Source of the DNA: a virus
Length of the DNA stretch: 50,411 nt
IMG/VR virus record: IMGVR_UViG_3300034082_000990
Span: 1-50,411 of that record
Reading direction: 5' to 3' (one strand)
Below the pieces are notes generated by a model. That model did no database searches. It saw nothing but the letters and a program-made list of their open reading frames with translations, and had not been told where the DNA came from. This document shows positions 39,270 through 48,124 of this stretch, in pieces. The position numbers were made by a program, and so were the translations under genes. Position 1 is the first letter of the stretch. Every line of letters begins with the position of its first letter.

Positions 39270-40846
39270 TCGATAGCGAAGACGATATGTCTATCAATAA
39301 TATAGAAGTTTCTAACGTGGCGGACTGGATGAGATTTAATAATCCAACCACTCAAAAATCAGACGACCTATTTGATATAGAAGGCGAAGATATTTTAAAG
39401 CTTTCGGGCCTAGGAGCTTCATTTAGAAGAAAAGTTTCTAGAGATCTTCAGAAAGCTTTTGTCGGAAAAGATGGTGCAGTTAGCCAGCAGTTGCAACATC
39501 AGCAAGCAGTTAGTGGGTATGCCACTTTTGATCTAATTCAGCCAGAATACAACCTAGACTATCTATCAACAATTTATGAGATTTCTCCATACAACTATGC
39601 AGCTATAAATGCAAAGGTTGCAAACATTGTTGGATTAGGATTTGATTTTATCGAATCAAAAAAAACAACAGATGCGCTAGATGAAATTAGTGATGAAAAG
39701 CAATTAGAAAGAGCACGTAAAAAGTTAAATAGAATTAAGCAAGACTTGCACAGATGGCTTGAAGATTGTAATGATGATGAGACTTTTAAAGAAACACTTA
39801 TTAAGTTCTACACCGACATAGAGGCTACTGGTAATGGCTACCTGGAGGTCGGTAGAACGACAACTGGGAAGATAGGGTACATCGGTCATATCCCTTCGAA
39901 AACAATGCGTGTAAGACGCCTTAGAGACGGTTTTATACAGCTTCTTTATGGCAAGGCGGTATTCTTTAGAAACTTCGGGGATACAGAAACAATAAACCCT
40001 ATAGCGGGTCAAGAAGATAGACCTAATGAAATTATTCATTTAAAGAAGTACACCCCAAAGAATAATTATTATGGAATTCCAGATATTATTGCTGCACAAA
40101 ATGCAATGGCTGGAAATGAATTTGCTGGTAAATATAATCTAGACTACTTTGAAAACAAGGCAGTCCCACGATATATTATTACAGTTAAGGGAGCAAAGCT
40201 TTCTACAGAATCTGAAAGAAAACTACTTGAGTTTTTCCAAGTTGGGCTAAAGGGCAAAAACCATAGATCCTTGTACATTCCCCTGCCACCAGATTCTCCA
40301 GACTCAAAGACTGAATTTAAAATGGAGCCAATTGAGGCTGGTACGCAAGAGTCCTCATTTAACGTTTATCGTCAATCTAATAGAGACGAAATTTTAATGG
40401 CCCATAGAGTTCCAATTAATAAAATTGGCACTCCAGCTGGAATCAATTTGGCTGCAGCTAGAGATGCCGATAAAACATTTAAAGAGCAGGTTTGCCGCCC
40501 AGCTCAGGAAAATCTAGAAAAGAAATTAAATAAAATAATTCAAGAAATGACTGATGCCATGGAGCTTAAGTTTAATGAGCTTTCCTTGACCGATGCAGAT
40601 ACTCAGTCTAAGATAGATGAAAGATATCTTAGATTCCAGGTAATTACTCCAAATGAAATTAGAGTAAGAATGGGAATGGTTCCACGAGAAGGTGGAGATG
40701 TTCCAGTAGACCTTGCAGCCCAGGCAGCTGAGATTAAGGCTCAGGCTACTCAAAGTAGAGCCCGTGACCAAGAGAGATCAGCAAATTCTCCAGATAAATC
40801 TGGGGAGGGCAGAAATGCAAAGGGAGATGGAAGACAAGTCAACTAG
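39266..40846 (+). CDS. Portal protein (PBSX/SPP1-like)
   Basis: 526 aa. Residues ~85-450 match the PBSX-type portal family: EISPYNYAAINAKV, FYTDIEATGNGYLEV, then RPNEIIHLKKYTPKNNYYGIPD and IMAHRVPINKIG-type segments (DEILMAHRVPINKIGTPAG), and FRFQVITPNEIR-like end. It forms the dodecameric DNA gate of the capsid and the docking site of terminase. The C-terminus is polar and disordered. No terminase gene precedes it in this window. Confidence 0.9.
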   Translation: MIDSEDDMSINNIEVSNVADWMRFNNPTTQKSDDLFDIEGEDILKLSGLGASFRRKVSRDLQKAFVGKDGAVSQQLQHQQAVSGYATFDLIQPEYNLDYLSTIYEISPYNYAAINAKVANIVGLGFDFIESKKTTDALDEISDEKQLERARKKLNRIKQDLHRWLEDCNDDETFKETLIKFYTDIEATGNGYLEVGRTTTGKIGYIGHIPSKTMRVRRLRDGFIQLLYGKAVFFRNFGDTETINPIAGQEDRPNEIIHLKKYTPKNNYYGIPDIIAAQNAMAGNEFAGKYNLDYFENKAVPRYIITVKGAKLSTESERKLLEFFQVGLKGKNHRSLYIPLPPDSPDSKTEFKMEPIEAGTQESSFNVYRQSNRDEILMAHRVPINKIGTPAGINLAAARDADKTFKEQVCRPAQENLEKKLNKIIQEMTDAMELKFNELSLTDADTQSKIDERYLRFQVITPNEIRVRMGMVPREGGDVPVDLAAQAAEIKAQATQSRARDQERSANSPDKSGEGRNAKGDGRQVN

Positions 40847-40862
40847 TCCTACTCAACTAGTT
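40841..40862 (+). terminator. Hairpin after portal gene
   Basis: AACTAGT/ACTAGTT with an 8-base loop, then ATTTGCCTTTT. Confidence 0.5.
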
Positions 40863-40864
40863 AT

Positions 40865-40893
40865 TTGCCTTTTGATACAACAATCTCTATAAT
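40865..40893 (+). promoter_or_regulatory. Promoter of the protease-scaffold gene
   Basis: TTGCCT, 17 bases, TATAAT; ATG 40903 lies 10 bases after the -10, so the message is leaderless or nearly so. Confidence 0.65.
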
Positions 40894-40902
40894 ATATAAC
40901 AT

Positions 40903-42222
40903 ATGATCATAGAAAAGTCACATTGGTCCTCTAATGGAAATGCTATTAATTTATCAGTTCCATTTACAAAGGTCAATAGAGAAAAAAGAACAGTCTCAGG
41001 ATTCGCTACACTAGATAACCTGGATCAGACTGGTGATGTCGTTACCCAAGAAGCTAGCATGAAAGCGTTTGAAAGCTTTAGAGGTAATCTAAGAGAAATG
41101 CATCAGCCTCTTGCAGTTGGCAAGGTTGCATCGTTCCGTCCAGAAACTTTTTATGACCCAACAACAAAAGAATTTTACAACGGAGTTTACGTTGACGCAT
41201 ACATTTCAAAAGGCGCACAGGATACCTGGGAGAAAGTTCTAGATGGAACTCTAACTGGATTTTCAATTGGCGGAAAGATTCTAGAATCAGATAACGAAGT
41301 AAACAAATCAACTGGAGCATCTGTAAGATTTATTAAAGATTATGCACTAGTAGAACTATCAATCGTTGATTCACCAGCAAATGAACTATGTAACATTCTA
41401 TCTATTGAAAAAGTAAACGGACAAATGATTTTTAAGGGCATCGCAGCAGATGTCAAAATGGAAAATATTTTTTATTGTGCAGATAGCGATTCTGTTTTTA
41501 TGTCAACAGAATCAGAATACTTGTCTCCAGTTACTGGAAAGAAAACAGAACTTATTGGATGGGTTGAATCTAACGACGTAAACAAAGCAAAAGAAATAGA
41601 GAAGATTCTTGATTCACGTAGATCAAGATTGCAAACATTGCCTGACAACACAAATATAAATATGGCAATTGCAGAAGGAGGAAATGAAGTGGAAAAGCTT
41701 AATGTAAAAGAAGCAACTCCAGTAGTAGAAGAAGCAGTAGCTCCAGAAGCACCTGCAGAAATTATTGAAGAAGTTGCCCCAGTAGAACAAGAGTCTGCTG
41801 AAGTTGTAGCTGAAGAAACTTCTGCCGAAGTTCTGGAAAAATCAGCAGAACTAACAACTCAGGAATCACCTGACTTTGTTAAAATGCTAGGCGACCTTAA
41901 GGGTTTCTTCTCAGAGACTTTGGAAAAGGCCTCTGAGGCAAACGCTGCTCAGGTTTCAACAATCAAGGAAACAGTCGAAGCTTTTAGCAAGAATGTCGAT
42001 TTGAGAATTTCAGAATTAGCAGAAAAGCACACAGAACTCTCAACAGCAGTTGATTCAATTAAGTCCATCATGGACACAGTTGAAAAAAGAGTAGACGCAG
42101 TAGAATCAGACACTGCAATCAAGAAGTCCTCTGACCTTGGCGGGTCAGTTGGAGTAACAACAATCAAAAAATCAAAATGGAACGGCACTTTCCTCGGTTC
42201 CGTTAGCGAATTAACAAAATAA
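40903..42222 (+). CDS. Capsid maturation protease (XkdF-type) fused to scaffold
   Basis: 439 aa. N-terminal ~170 residues: XkdF-like serine protease with H67 (MHQP), S121 in TGFSIGG and ELSIVDSPAN at 151-160. Residues ~265-310 are an acidic Ala/Glu/Val linker and ~325-410 a coiled coil typical of scaffolding domains, so one protein both scaffolds and processes the procapsid. Located directly before the major capsid gene, as in related phages. Confidence 0.85.
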   Translation: MIIEKSHWSSNGNAINLSVPFTKVNREKRTVSGFATLDNLDQTGDVVTQEASMKAFESFRGNLREMHQPLAVGKVASFRPETFYDPTTKEFYNGVYVDAYISKGAQDTWEKVLDGTLTGFSIGGKILESDNEVNKSTGASVRFIKDYALVELSIVDSPANELCNILSIEKVNGQMIFKGIAADVKMENIFYCADSDSVFMSTESEYLSPVTGKKTELIGWVESNDVNKAKEIEKILDSRRSRLQTLPDNTNINMAIAEGGNEVEKLNVKEATPVVEEAVAPEAPAEIIEEVAPVEQESAEVVAEETSAEVLEKSAELTTQESPDFVKMLGDLKGFFSETLEKASEANAAQVSTIKETVEAFSKNVDLRISELAEKHTELSTAVDSIKSIMDTVEKRVDAVESDTAIKKSSDLGGSVGVTTIKKSKWNGTFLGSVSELTK

Positions 42223-42240
42223 GGGTATGGTGAAAAACTA

Positions 42241-43290
42241 ATGAGTAATGAACTATTAGCAAAAGCAGCTGAAGCAGGCACAACACTAACAGGTGGAATG
42301 ACTGGCGCAGCAAACCCTACCGACGGAATTCACGTAGGTTCCGAGGGTAAGGGAGGCTTGCTCAATCCTGAGCAATCCGCAAGATTCCTAGATTACATGT
42401 TCGATGCAACAGTAATCGGTAAAGTAGCACGTACAGTTCGAATGAGAGCTGACACTACAGAGATTGATCGTATTGGCGTCGGTGAGAAGCTTATGAAGCT
42501 TGCAGCTGAAGCAGAGAACACTGGCTCAAACGCAGCCGTACAGTTCTCAAAGATTTCTCTCACAACAAAGAAGCTTCGTCTAGATTGGGAGCTTTCAACT
42601 GAGTCTCTAGAAGACAACATTGAAGGTGCAGATCTAGAAGATCACATTGCAAGACTTATGGCAACACAGGCTGGTAACGACCTTGAGGACGTAGTCCTTA
42701 ACGGTAACACAGCTCTAACTGGAGATGCACTTTACAAGTCATTCGACGGTGTTGTTAAGATTGCAAAGGCAAACGGCCACGTAGTAGCTGGAGCGGGCGC
42801 AGCAATTTCCCGTGAAATCTTCAACAAGGCTCTTAAGGCAATGCCACGTAAGTATAAGCAGCGTCGTCCAGACCTACGCTTCCTTGCTGGCTCAAACCTA
42901 ATTCAAGACTACTTGTACTCAACATCACAGAACATCCAGAACGTTAACCCACAAGATATTGCTTCAAGCATTATCCGTGGAGACCAGGGTGGTCTAGGTG
43001 GTCCAGCAGGTTATGTAGCGCCATTCGCATTTGGTATTCCAATTGTTGAAGTTCCACTACTAAAAGAAACCCAGACTGGTTCATATGCAACACCAACAGG
43101 AGATCACGGAGACGTCCACTTGACATTCCCAAATAACGTTGTTATTGGTATCAAGCGCGATGTAACTGTTTACCGATTCTTCTGGCCAAAGAAGGACTCA
43201 ATCGAATATACAATGTATACTCGTGTTGGAACCCAAATTGAGCAGGCAGATGCATGGGTAGTCGTAAAAGACGTTAAGGTTGCTTCTTAA
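42241..43290 (+). CDS. Major capsid protein (HK97 fold)
   Basis: 349 aa. Position after the protease and the overall pattern (N-terminal arm, RMRADTTEIDRIGVG strand, AFGIPIVEVPL, and VVIGIKRDVTVYRFFWPKKDS in the C-terminal P/A domains) identify it as HK97-type capsid subunit. Codons such as CGT and CTC are more frequent here than in neighbouring genes, consistent with high expression. Start ATG at 42241; the protease-scaffold gene ends 18 bases upstream. Confidence 0.9.
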   Translation: MSNELLAKAAEAGTTLTGGMTGAANPTDGIHVGSEGKGGLLNPEQSARFLDYMFDATVIGKVARTVRMRADTTEIDRIGVGEKLMKLAAEAENTGSNAAVQFSKISLTTKKLRLDWELSTESLEDNIEGADLEDHIARLMATQAGNDLEDVVLNGNTALTGDALYKSFDGVVKIAKANGHVVAGAGAAISREIFNKALKAMPRKYKQRRPDLRFLAGSNLIQDYLYSTSQNIQNVNPQDIASSIIRGDQGGLGGPAGYVAPFAFGIPIVEVPLLKETQTGSYATPTGDHGDVHLTFPNNVVIGIKRDVTVYRFFWPKKDSIEYTMYTRVGTQIEQADAWVVVKDVKVAS

Positions 43291-43311
43291 TTAAATAAGA
43301 AATAACTACCG

Positions 43312-43341
43312 AAAGGCCCCTAATTAATTTTAGGGGCTTTT
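43312..43341 (+). terminator. Intrinsic terminator after capsid gene
   Basis: Stem GCCCCTAA/TTAGGGGC extended by A-T pairs, 6-base loop, followed by TTTTC and more T. Confidence 0.85.
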
Positions 43342-43366
43342 CATTTTAATTTTATAGTGCTATAAT
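43338..43366 (+). promoter_or_regulatory. Promoter of the connector genes
   Basis: TTTTCA, 17 bases, TATAAT right after the terminator; AAAGGAG precedes ATG 43392. Confidence 0.6.
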
Positions 43367-43391
43367 TTATATACATACCAAAGGAGTATAT

Positions 43392-43790
43392 ATGTCATTT
43401 GACACACTTAAAGTCAAGGATCTAAAAGCATTGGCAGCAAACTTTGCAGTTGATGTTGATGGACTAAAAAATAAAGCAGATGTAATTGCGGCACTTGCAG
43501 AAGAAGGGGTAACTTGGTCAGTTTACCAAGGGACACTTAAAAATATAGAAAATGCAAAAGAAGATGCAGATGAAATTCTTCCTAGACTTGATCCAAGTCA
43601 AAAGCTTGATGAAGATATGATTCTAGTAAAGATGGATAGACCAAATGCTAGATATGATGCACTAGGTTTCACATTTACAAGAGATCATCCATTTGTAGCA
43701 ATGAAGCCCGATGTGGCTCAAGAAATTTTTGATAAGGAGGAAGGGTTTAGATTGGCTACACCTAGAGAAGTACAGGAGTATTACAACTAA
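43392..43790 (+). CDS. Capsid-associated protein with HeH/SAP-like N-terminus
   Basis: 132 aa. Residues 6-38 (LKVKDLKALA then GLKNKADVIAALAEEG) form a helix-extended loop-helix, a small DNA- or protein-binding fold frequent in genes after phage capsid genes. Remaining residues are acidic, with FTFTRDHPFVAM in the middle. Role in head completion is likely by position. Confidence 0.65.
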   Translation: MSFDTLKVKDLKALAANFAVDVDGLKNKADVIAALAEEGVTWSVYQGTLKNIENAKEDADEILPRLDPSQKLDEDMILVKMDRPNARYDALGFTFTRDHPFVAMKPDVAQEIFDKEEGFRLATPREVQEYYN

Positions 43791-43799
43791 GCCTAACAT

Positions 43800-44780
43800 A
43801 TGGCAGAGATATTATTAAATTCTCAATCACCAATAACGCATCAAGTATTCTGGAATGGTGATATAGGAACACCTGTTTCTAACCCAACAGTAAAACTTTA
43901 TGACGTTACTATTGATCCAACAATAAGTCCATCAATAAGCCCAACTACTATTCTAGAAACCCTAAATTCTGTTTTGGATGAAAACAATCCAGGAACTTAT
44001 GTGGTTTACATTCCTTATAATTATACGGATAGAAATAGAACTCTTAGGCTAAAATGGGAGTACTATATGGGAGAAAAGTATGTAAGCAGAGTTGATGAGG
44101 TTTATGTTGTAACTCCATATGTTGATTTTAACCATGTTCAAGATTTAGGTTTTAGCGTAGATGCCTCAGACCCTAATTACAAAAGCTACAAGGAATTGAT
44201 GCTAGCAGAAAGATTCGCTAGAAAGCAAATAGAATCTTACACTTCTCAGAAATTCTTTTTGTACGATGACGTAGTTGTTTTAAATGGATTTGATTCAGAT
44301 GTTTTGCCTTTGCCTAATAAAATAAACGATTTGCATGAGTTGTATGCAGACGACTCCTTGCTTTTGGATAATATCTCTGAGATAAACAACTGGGGATTTG
44401 CTGTAGAAGTAAGTCCAACAGGCTACGGTATAAAGGTAGACAAGTCTTCTCTTTTAGATAACTACACTTATATTGCAAATGGATTAGTGCCTCCTTCTTT
44501 TTATGACAACCCTGGAGTATTTAGAAGTGACGTTTCTTATAAAGTTCAAGGAAGATTTGGATGGGAAAAAGTCCCAGACGATATAGAGCTTGCAGCAATA
44601 GAATTGATGAAAGACTATTTTGCAAAAGATCATGTCTGGAGAAACAAGTATGTTAAAAAAATATCTACTTTTGATTGGGACTTTGAATTTACTTCAGACG
44701 TTTATGCAGGAACAGGAAACGCTTACGCAGACGCTTTATTGTCAGACTACGTAATGTCTGCAAAAGTACAGGTAATATAA
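43800..44780 (+). CDS. Head-tail connector (adaptor) protein with N-terminal beta domain
   Basis: 326 aa. N-terminal ~110 residues form a beta-sandwich like fibre adaptors (SPITHQVFWNGDIGTPV). The rest resembles HK97 gp6-type head-completion adaptors: LAERFARKQIESYTSQKF, and IELAAIELMKDYFAKDH helices at the end. It attaches to the portal inside the neck. One-base overlap with the next gene. Confidence 0.7.
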   Translation: MAEILLNSQSPITHQVFWNGDIGTPVSNPTVKLYDVTIDPTISPSISPTTILETLNSVLDENNPGTYVVYIPYNYTDRNRTLRLKWEYYMGEKYVSRVDEVYVVTPYVDFNHVQDLGFSVDASDPNYKSYKELMLAERFARKQIESYTSQKFFLYDDVVVLNGFDSDVLPLPNKINDLHELYADDSLLLDNISEINNWGFAVEVSPTGYGIKVDKSSLLDNYTYIANGLVPPSFYDNPGVFRSDVSYKVQGRFGWEKVPDDIELAAIELMKDYFAKDHVWRNKYVKKISTFDWDFEFTSDVYAGTGNAYADALLSDYVMSAKVQVI

Positions 44781-45208
44781 TGTTAGACCTAGTAGACTCT
44801 ATGCTCTCAATGAAGTTTGATTTGTATAGACAGTATGAGGAGCAAGATAAAGATACTGGGGCTATAAAAAAAGAATGGCATTATCAAAAAACTGTAGATT
44901 GTTATGCAAAAGGAATTATAACAAATTCATCAACCACACGTTCAGGAGATAAGCAAAGCTTTAACAATAAGTATTCAAATGAACAGATAATCCAAGTTAG
45001 AACTTCTGAAAGAATAACTATGCGTGATAAGATTACAAACATAAGAGATTCTTCAGGCACTGTTATTTGGACAGAACTTAATTATCCAACTGAAACTCCA
45101 ACTGTTTTTGAAGTTATGGGAGTTACCCCTCTAACAGACCCATTTGGAAGCACGATAGGATACAACTCTTCGATGAAGAGATCGGAGAATCAGCAAATTG
45201 GCATCTGA
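44780..45208 (+). CDS. Head closure / stopper protein
   Basis: 142 aa. Small beta-barrel type: MKFDLYRQYEEQDKDTGAIK start, VDCYAKGIIT, and VFEVMGVTPL. Position after the adaptor and length fit the SPP1 gp16-like stopper that seals the filled head. Confidence 0.65.
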   Translation: MLDLVDSMLSMKFDLYRQYEEQDKDTGAIKKEWHYQKTVDCYAKGIITNSSTTRSGDKQSFNNKYSNEQIIQVRTSERITMRDKITNIRDSSGTVIWTELNYPTETPTVFEVMGVTPLTDPFGSTIGYNSSMKRSENQQIGI

Positions 45209-45989
45209 AATTTTAGCAATTAAAGCGGCAAGCGGATTAGTTAATCTTATGGCTAATAAGCCAGCAAGTGGTGCAATAAAAGACAGTACAGTTGCACAAA
45301 TATCTGCTGCTCTATTTTATAAAACAAATGTAATGGCTAAGCTCACAGGAAATGCTCAATTTCAATCAGCATTTAGAAATGTTATATTTGATCAGCTTCA
45401 AGTTGATTTTGGAGATTATATCGATGCAAAAGCAAGAACTGCTCCAAGATCTTTTCATCACGTATACGAGTGGGGAAGAGTTGGCGAAAATGAAGCAAGA
45501 CTGTTTGAATTAAAGAAACTTCCTTCCGATGGCCTTTCGTTAAAAGTTAATTATGAGTTGCTAGATTCACAATCCTTTGTGCCTTCTGAAAACTCTAATA
45601 ATAAGCACGTCTTTGTCAAGAAAGCTTCAATTATGGAAGAAGGCAAGACTGTAGTTATTTCCCCAAGATTTTCTGAGAGGCTTGTGTTCGATGTAGACGG
45701 ATATACAGTATTCATGCCAAAGGGGCAATCAGTTACTGTTAAAAAGCCAGGCGGAGCGGCAACTAAAAATGCGTTCTTTGCACAATATAGATACTTCTTT
45801 ACTGGACAGCTAGTAAGCATGTCTATAAAAAAATCGGGATTCCAAAGACTATTTAATTCATCACTATCTAGAGCATTAGGAGTACCAGCACAAATTAAAT
45901 CAGTTAAATATAGCTTCTCTCCAAATCAATTGGCGAATGAGGCAGAAATTGCAACATCAGCTGCATTTGCGAGGTTTGTAAATGGCTAA
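45198..45989 (+). CDS. Neck or tail-completion protein (HK97 gp10-like position)
   Basis: 263 aa, TTG start with GGAG 11 bases upstream, overlapping the stopper gene. ARTAPRSFHHVYEWG and a central beta region suggest a minor virion protein. Family not certain; position points to neck or tail completion. Confidence 0.6.
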   Translation: MASEILAIKAASGLVNLMANKPASGAIKDSTVAQISAALFYKTNVMAKLTGNAQFQSAFRNVIFDQLQVDFGDYIDAKARTAPRSFHHVYEWGRVGENEARLFELKKLPSDGLSLKVNYELLDSQSFVPSENSNNKHVFVKKASIMEEGKTVVISPRFSERLVFDVDGYTVFMPKGQSVTVKKPGGAATKNAFFAQYRYFFTGQLVSMSIKKSGFQRLFNSSLSRALGVPAQIKSVKYSFSPNQLANEAEIATSAAFARFVNG

Positions 45990-46491
45990 TTATAAATTAG
46001 ATGCTATGTTTGAAATAAGAAAGTTCTTATGGAATAGACTCACATGGCTTTGCATATTTGATGAGAGCGAGTATTACTCAGACAATCTAGGTGAGTCTTT
46101 AGTACCAATAGTTCCAGTTCAGCAGCAGCCAGAAATGAATCAGTTCTTTAGCGGAAAAAAGCACATAGTCTATGATAAGGTTGGAATGTCATATGAGAAC
46201 AACTGGATGATATGCTGCGAGCAGATCCTTCTTACCCTATATTCACCTGACTTGCTGGATATTGTTGAGATGAGAAACTTCCTTACAGATGAATTTAGAA
46301 GAATGGATGAGTCTGCCAGAGATGTGAATAAATGGGCGGGGCTATCAGATAAATTCAAGTTCCATAGTATCCATATAGCAGATATATCATCTACAGCCCC
46401 ATCAGAAGAAATACAAGGCTTCTATGCAGCAGATGTAATATTAGAAGTAAAGTATTCAAGAATAACAGATGGACAAGGCAGATTTGCCTAA
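45982..46491 (+). CDS. Tail terminator protein
   Basis: 169 aa. LYSPDLLDIVEMRNFLTDEFRRMD helix and beta strands on both sides fit tail terminator proteins that cap the tube; it lies just before the tail tube gene, as expected. Overlaps the gene before by 8 bases. Confidence 0.7.
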   Translation: MANYKLDAMFEIRKFLWNRLTWLCIFDESEYYSDNLGESLVPIVPVQQQPEMNQFFSGKKHIVYDKVGMSYENNWMICCEQILLTLYSPDLLDIVEMRNFLTDEFRRMDESARDVNKWAGLSDKFKFHSIHIADISSTAPSEEIQGFYAADVILEVKYSRITDGQGRFA

Positions 46492-46492
46492 T

Positions 46493-46521
46493 TTGCCTTT
46501 TATACCCTAGTAGAGTAAAAT
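46493..46521 (+). promoter_or_regulatory. Promoter of the tail tube gene
   Basis: TTGCCT, 17 bases, TAAAAT; leader of about 65 bases with a long TATATATA tract, then AAGGAG before ATG 46594. Confidence 0.6.
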
Positions 46522-46593
46522 TAGACTAGAGGAAAGGGCCTAGCCAGCCACATATATATATATTAATTTCATGAAATGAAGGAGAAATAAACA

Positions 46594-47346
46594 ATGGCAC
46601 AAAACATTGGAAATGCAAAAAACATTCTTGTTGGTGCATCACCTCTATTCTTGTCTGTAAACGATTCCACTACACCTGGATACGTAGCAGACATGGAAGC
46701 AGGCGTTGTAAAGACAGGAACAGCAATAGTATCACCAGCAACATCTGGACCATCTACAAAGGTACCAGCATTTGCTAATGGTGTAGAATACTGGAAAACA
46801 CTAAACGCACTAGATGTCAACTCAAATGGCGGAGCAGATGCAGCAGCATACCGCAACGTAGGCTATACAAATAACGGTCTTCAGATTAGTTATCAGCCAA
46901 CATTCGATTCAGTAACTGTTGATCAGTTGCTCGATACAGCTAAGCTTTTCAAGTCTGCGATGATGGTTCAGATTTCAACAGAAATGGCAGAAGGTACACT
47001 AGAAAATATTCTAGCAGTATTTGGTCAGAAGTCAAGCACCCTTGCAGAAAATGTAGGAACTGGTTTGGCTCAGACAGATACACTTGGATTGGAAGCAGGC
47101 GCACTTGGTGCAGCTCCAACAGAGCGTCAACTAATTGCAGTTGGACAAGCTCCAACTTCAGGAGCATCAGCAGCTGAGCGTGTATATTATGCACGTCGTG
47201 TTCTTTCTGTAGAGCAGTCACAGTTCTCTTTGGCTCGCACAGCAGCAACGACATTCCCAGTAACTTTCCGTTTGCTACCATCAGGTGACTCAGCTCACAA
47301 TGGTTCAGAATACGGTAAGATTATTGACCGTGTTCTAGCAGCTTAA
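46594..47346 (+). CDS. Major tail tube protein
   Basis: 250 aa. N-terminal NILVGASPLFLSVND, WKTLNALDVNSNGGADA, YRNVGYTNNGLQISYQPTFD and VTFRLLPSGDSAHNGSEYG are a beta-sandwich pattern of tail tube subunits; flanked by the tail terminator and the tail chaperones. Dedicated promoter and strong terminator suit a highly expressed structural gene. Confidence 0.8.
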   Translation: MAQNIGNAKNILVGASPLFLSVNDSTTPGYVADMEAGVVKTGTAIVSPATSGPSTKVPAFANGVEYWKTLNALDVNSNGGADAAAYRNVGYTNNGLQISYQPTFDSVTVDQLLDTAKLFKSAMMVQISTEMAEGTLENILAVFGQKSSTLAENVGTGLAQTDTLGLEAGALGAAPTERQLIAVGQAPTSGASAAERVYYARRVLSVEQSQFSLARTAATTFPVTFRLLPSGDSAHNGSEYGKIIDRVLAA

Positions 47347-47360
47347 TTATATTAATAATT

Positions 47361-47398
47361 AACATCAAAGCCCCCAAGAAATTGGGGGCTTTGATGTT
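47361..47398 (+). terminator. Strong intrinsic terminator
   Basis: 17-base stem AACATCAAAGCCCCCAA with its complement and a GAAA loop; symmetrical enough to work on both strands. Confidence 0.85.
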
Positions 47399-47425
47399 GT
47401 ACCCTTATAATGGTTATGCTATAAT
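47397..47425 (+). promoter_or_regulatory. Promoter of the tail chaperone-tape measure unit
   Basis: TTGTAC, 17 bases, TATAAT; AAGGAGG precedes the TTG start at 47454. Confidence 0.65.
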
Positions 47426-47453
47426 AATTTAGACGATCCTTAAGGAGGATAAA

Positions 47454-47786
47454 TTGGCAACAACAGTATATGATGTAGAAGAGATTGAACTACAAAGCGG
47501 AGCTAAAGTAAAGCTCAAGCCATTATCAATCAAGCAACTACGAAAGTTTATGGAAGTAATTAAAAAAGTGCAAGATGCAGAAGACGAGACAGCAACACTT
47601 GGTATTCTTGTTGAGGCATGCGGAGTGGCACTAGAAACTCAGCTACCAGATCTTGTTGCAGATCTAGACAAGCTTGAAGATGCACTAGACGTTCCAACAA
47701 TTAACAGAATCCTTGAAGTTTGCGGAGGAATTAAGATGGACGACCCAAACCTAATAGCGGCAGCGGTACTGGCTGGTCAGAACTAG
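47454..47786 (+). CDS. Tail assembly chaperone, short form (G-like)
   Basis: 110 aa, TTG start with AAGGAGG 6 bases upstream. IELQSGAKVKLKPLSIKQLR and the following helices fit tail assembly chaperones of siphoviruses, which coat the tape measure during tail building. The final part overlaps a -1 reading frame. Confidence 0.8.
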   Translation: MATTVYDVEEIELQSGAKVKLKPLSIKQLRKFMEVIKKVQDAEDETATLGILVEACGVALETQLPDLVADLDKLEDALDVPTINRILEVCGGIKMDDPNLIAAAVLAGQN

Positions 47787-48124
47787 ATTTAGCCGCTTTA
47801 GAGGGACAAGTTTTTCTTTTAGGACATTGGAAGAATTACGAGGAGTTAGAAGAAAATTTATCAATGCCAGAATTGATTCAGACCTTAACAGCAATGAATC
47901 AAAAAGAACATAACCAGAGAAAGTTTGCAGCATCGCTAAAGGGAATCCAATTAGATGATGAAGCAGAAGAAGAAAAAGAAAAAGGTTCTACCTTTGAAGA
48001 TATCCAAAGAAGAGCTCTTGGAATTAAAGCATCAGCAGATGATGTTGTTGGTTTACAAGGACCCTTCGCAGCACAAGCTGGATTTGGAATTGGCGCAGGG
48101 TTAGGATACTCTAGGAGTAATTAG
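47454..48124 (+). CDS. Tail assembly chaperone, -1 frameshift long form (GT-like)
   Basis: Slippage at CCCAAAC (47744-47750) shifts into the frame that is open from 47735 to 48124, giving a fusion of about 223 aa: 99 residues of the short form plus 124 residues beginning PNSGSGTGWSELDL and containing GHWKNYEELEENL and MNQKEHNQRKFAASL. The conserved order before the tape measure gene matches the lambda G/GT arrangement. The second frame has only a weak internal ATG (47864). Confidence 0.8.
47744..47750 (+). other. -1 ribosomal frameshift site CCCAAAC
   Basis: Heptamer C-CCA-AAC is of X-XXY-YYZ type and is in the correct phase of the short form for -1 slippage to CCC-AAA. Confidence 0.8.
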
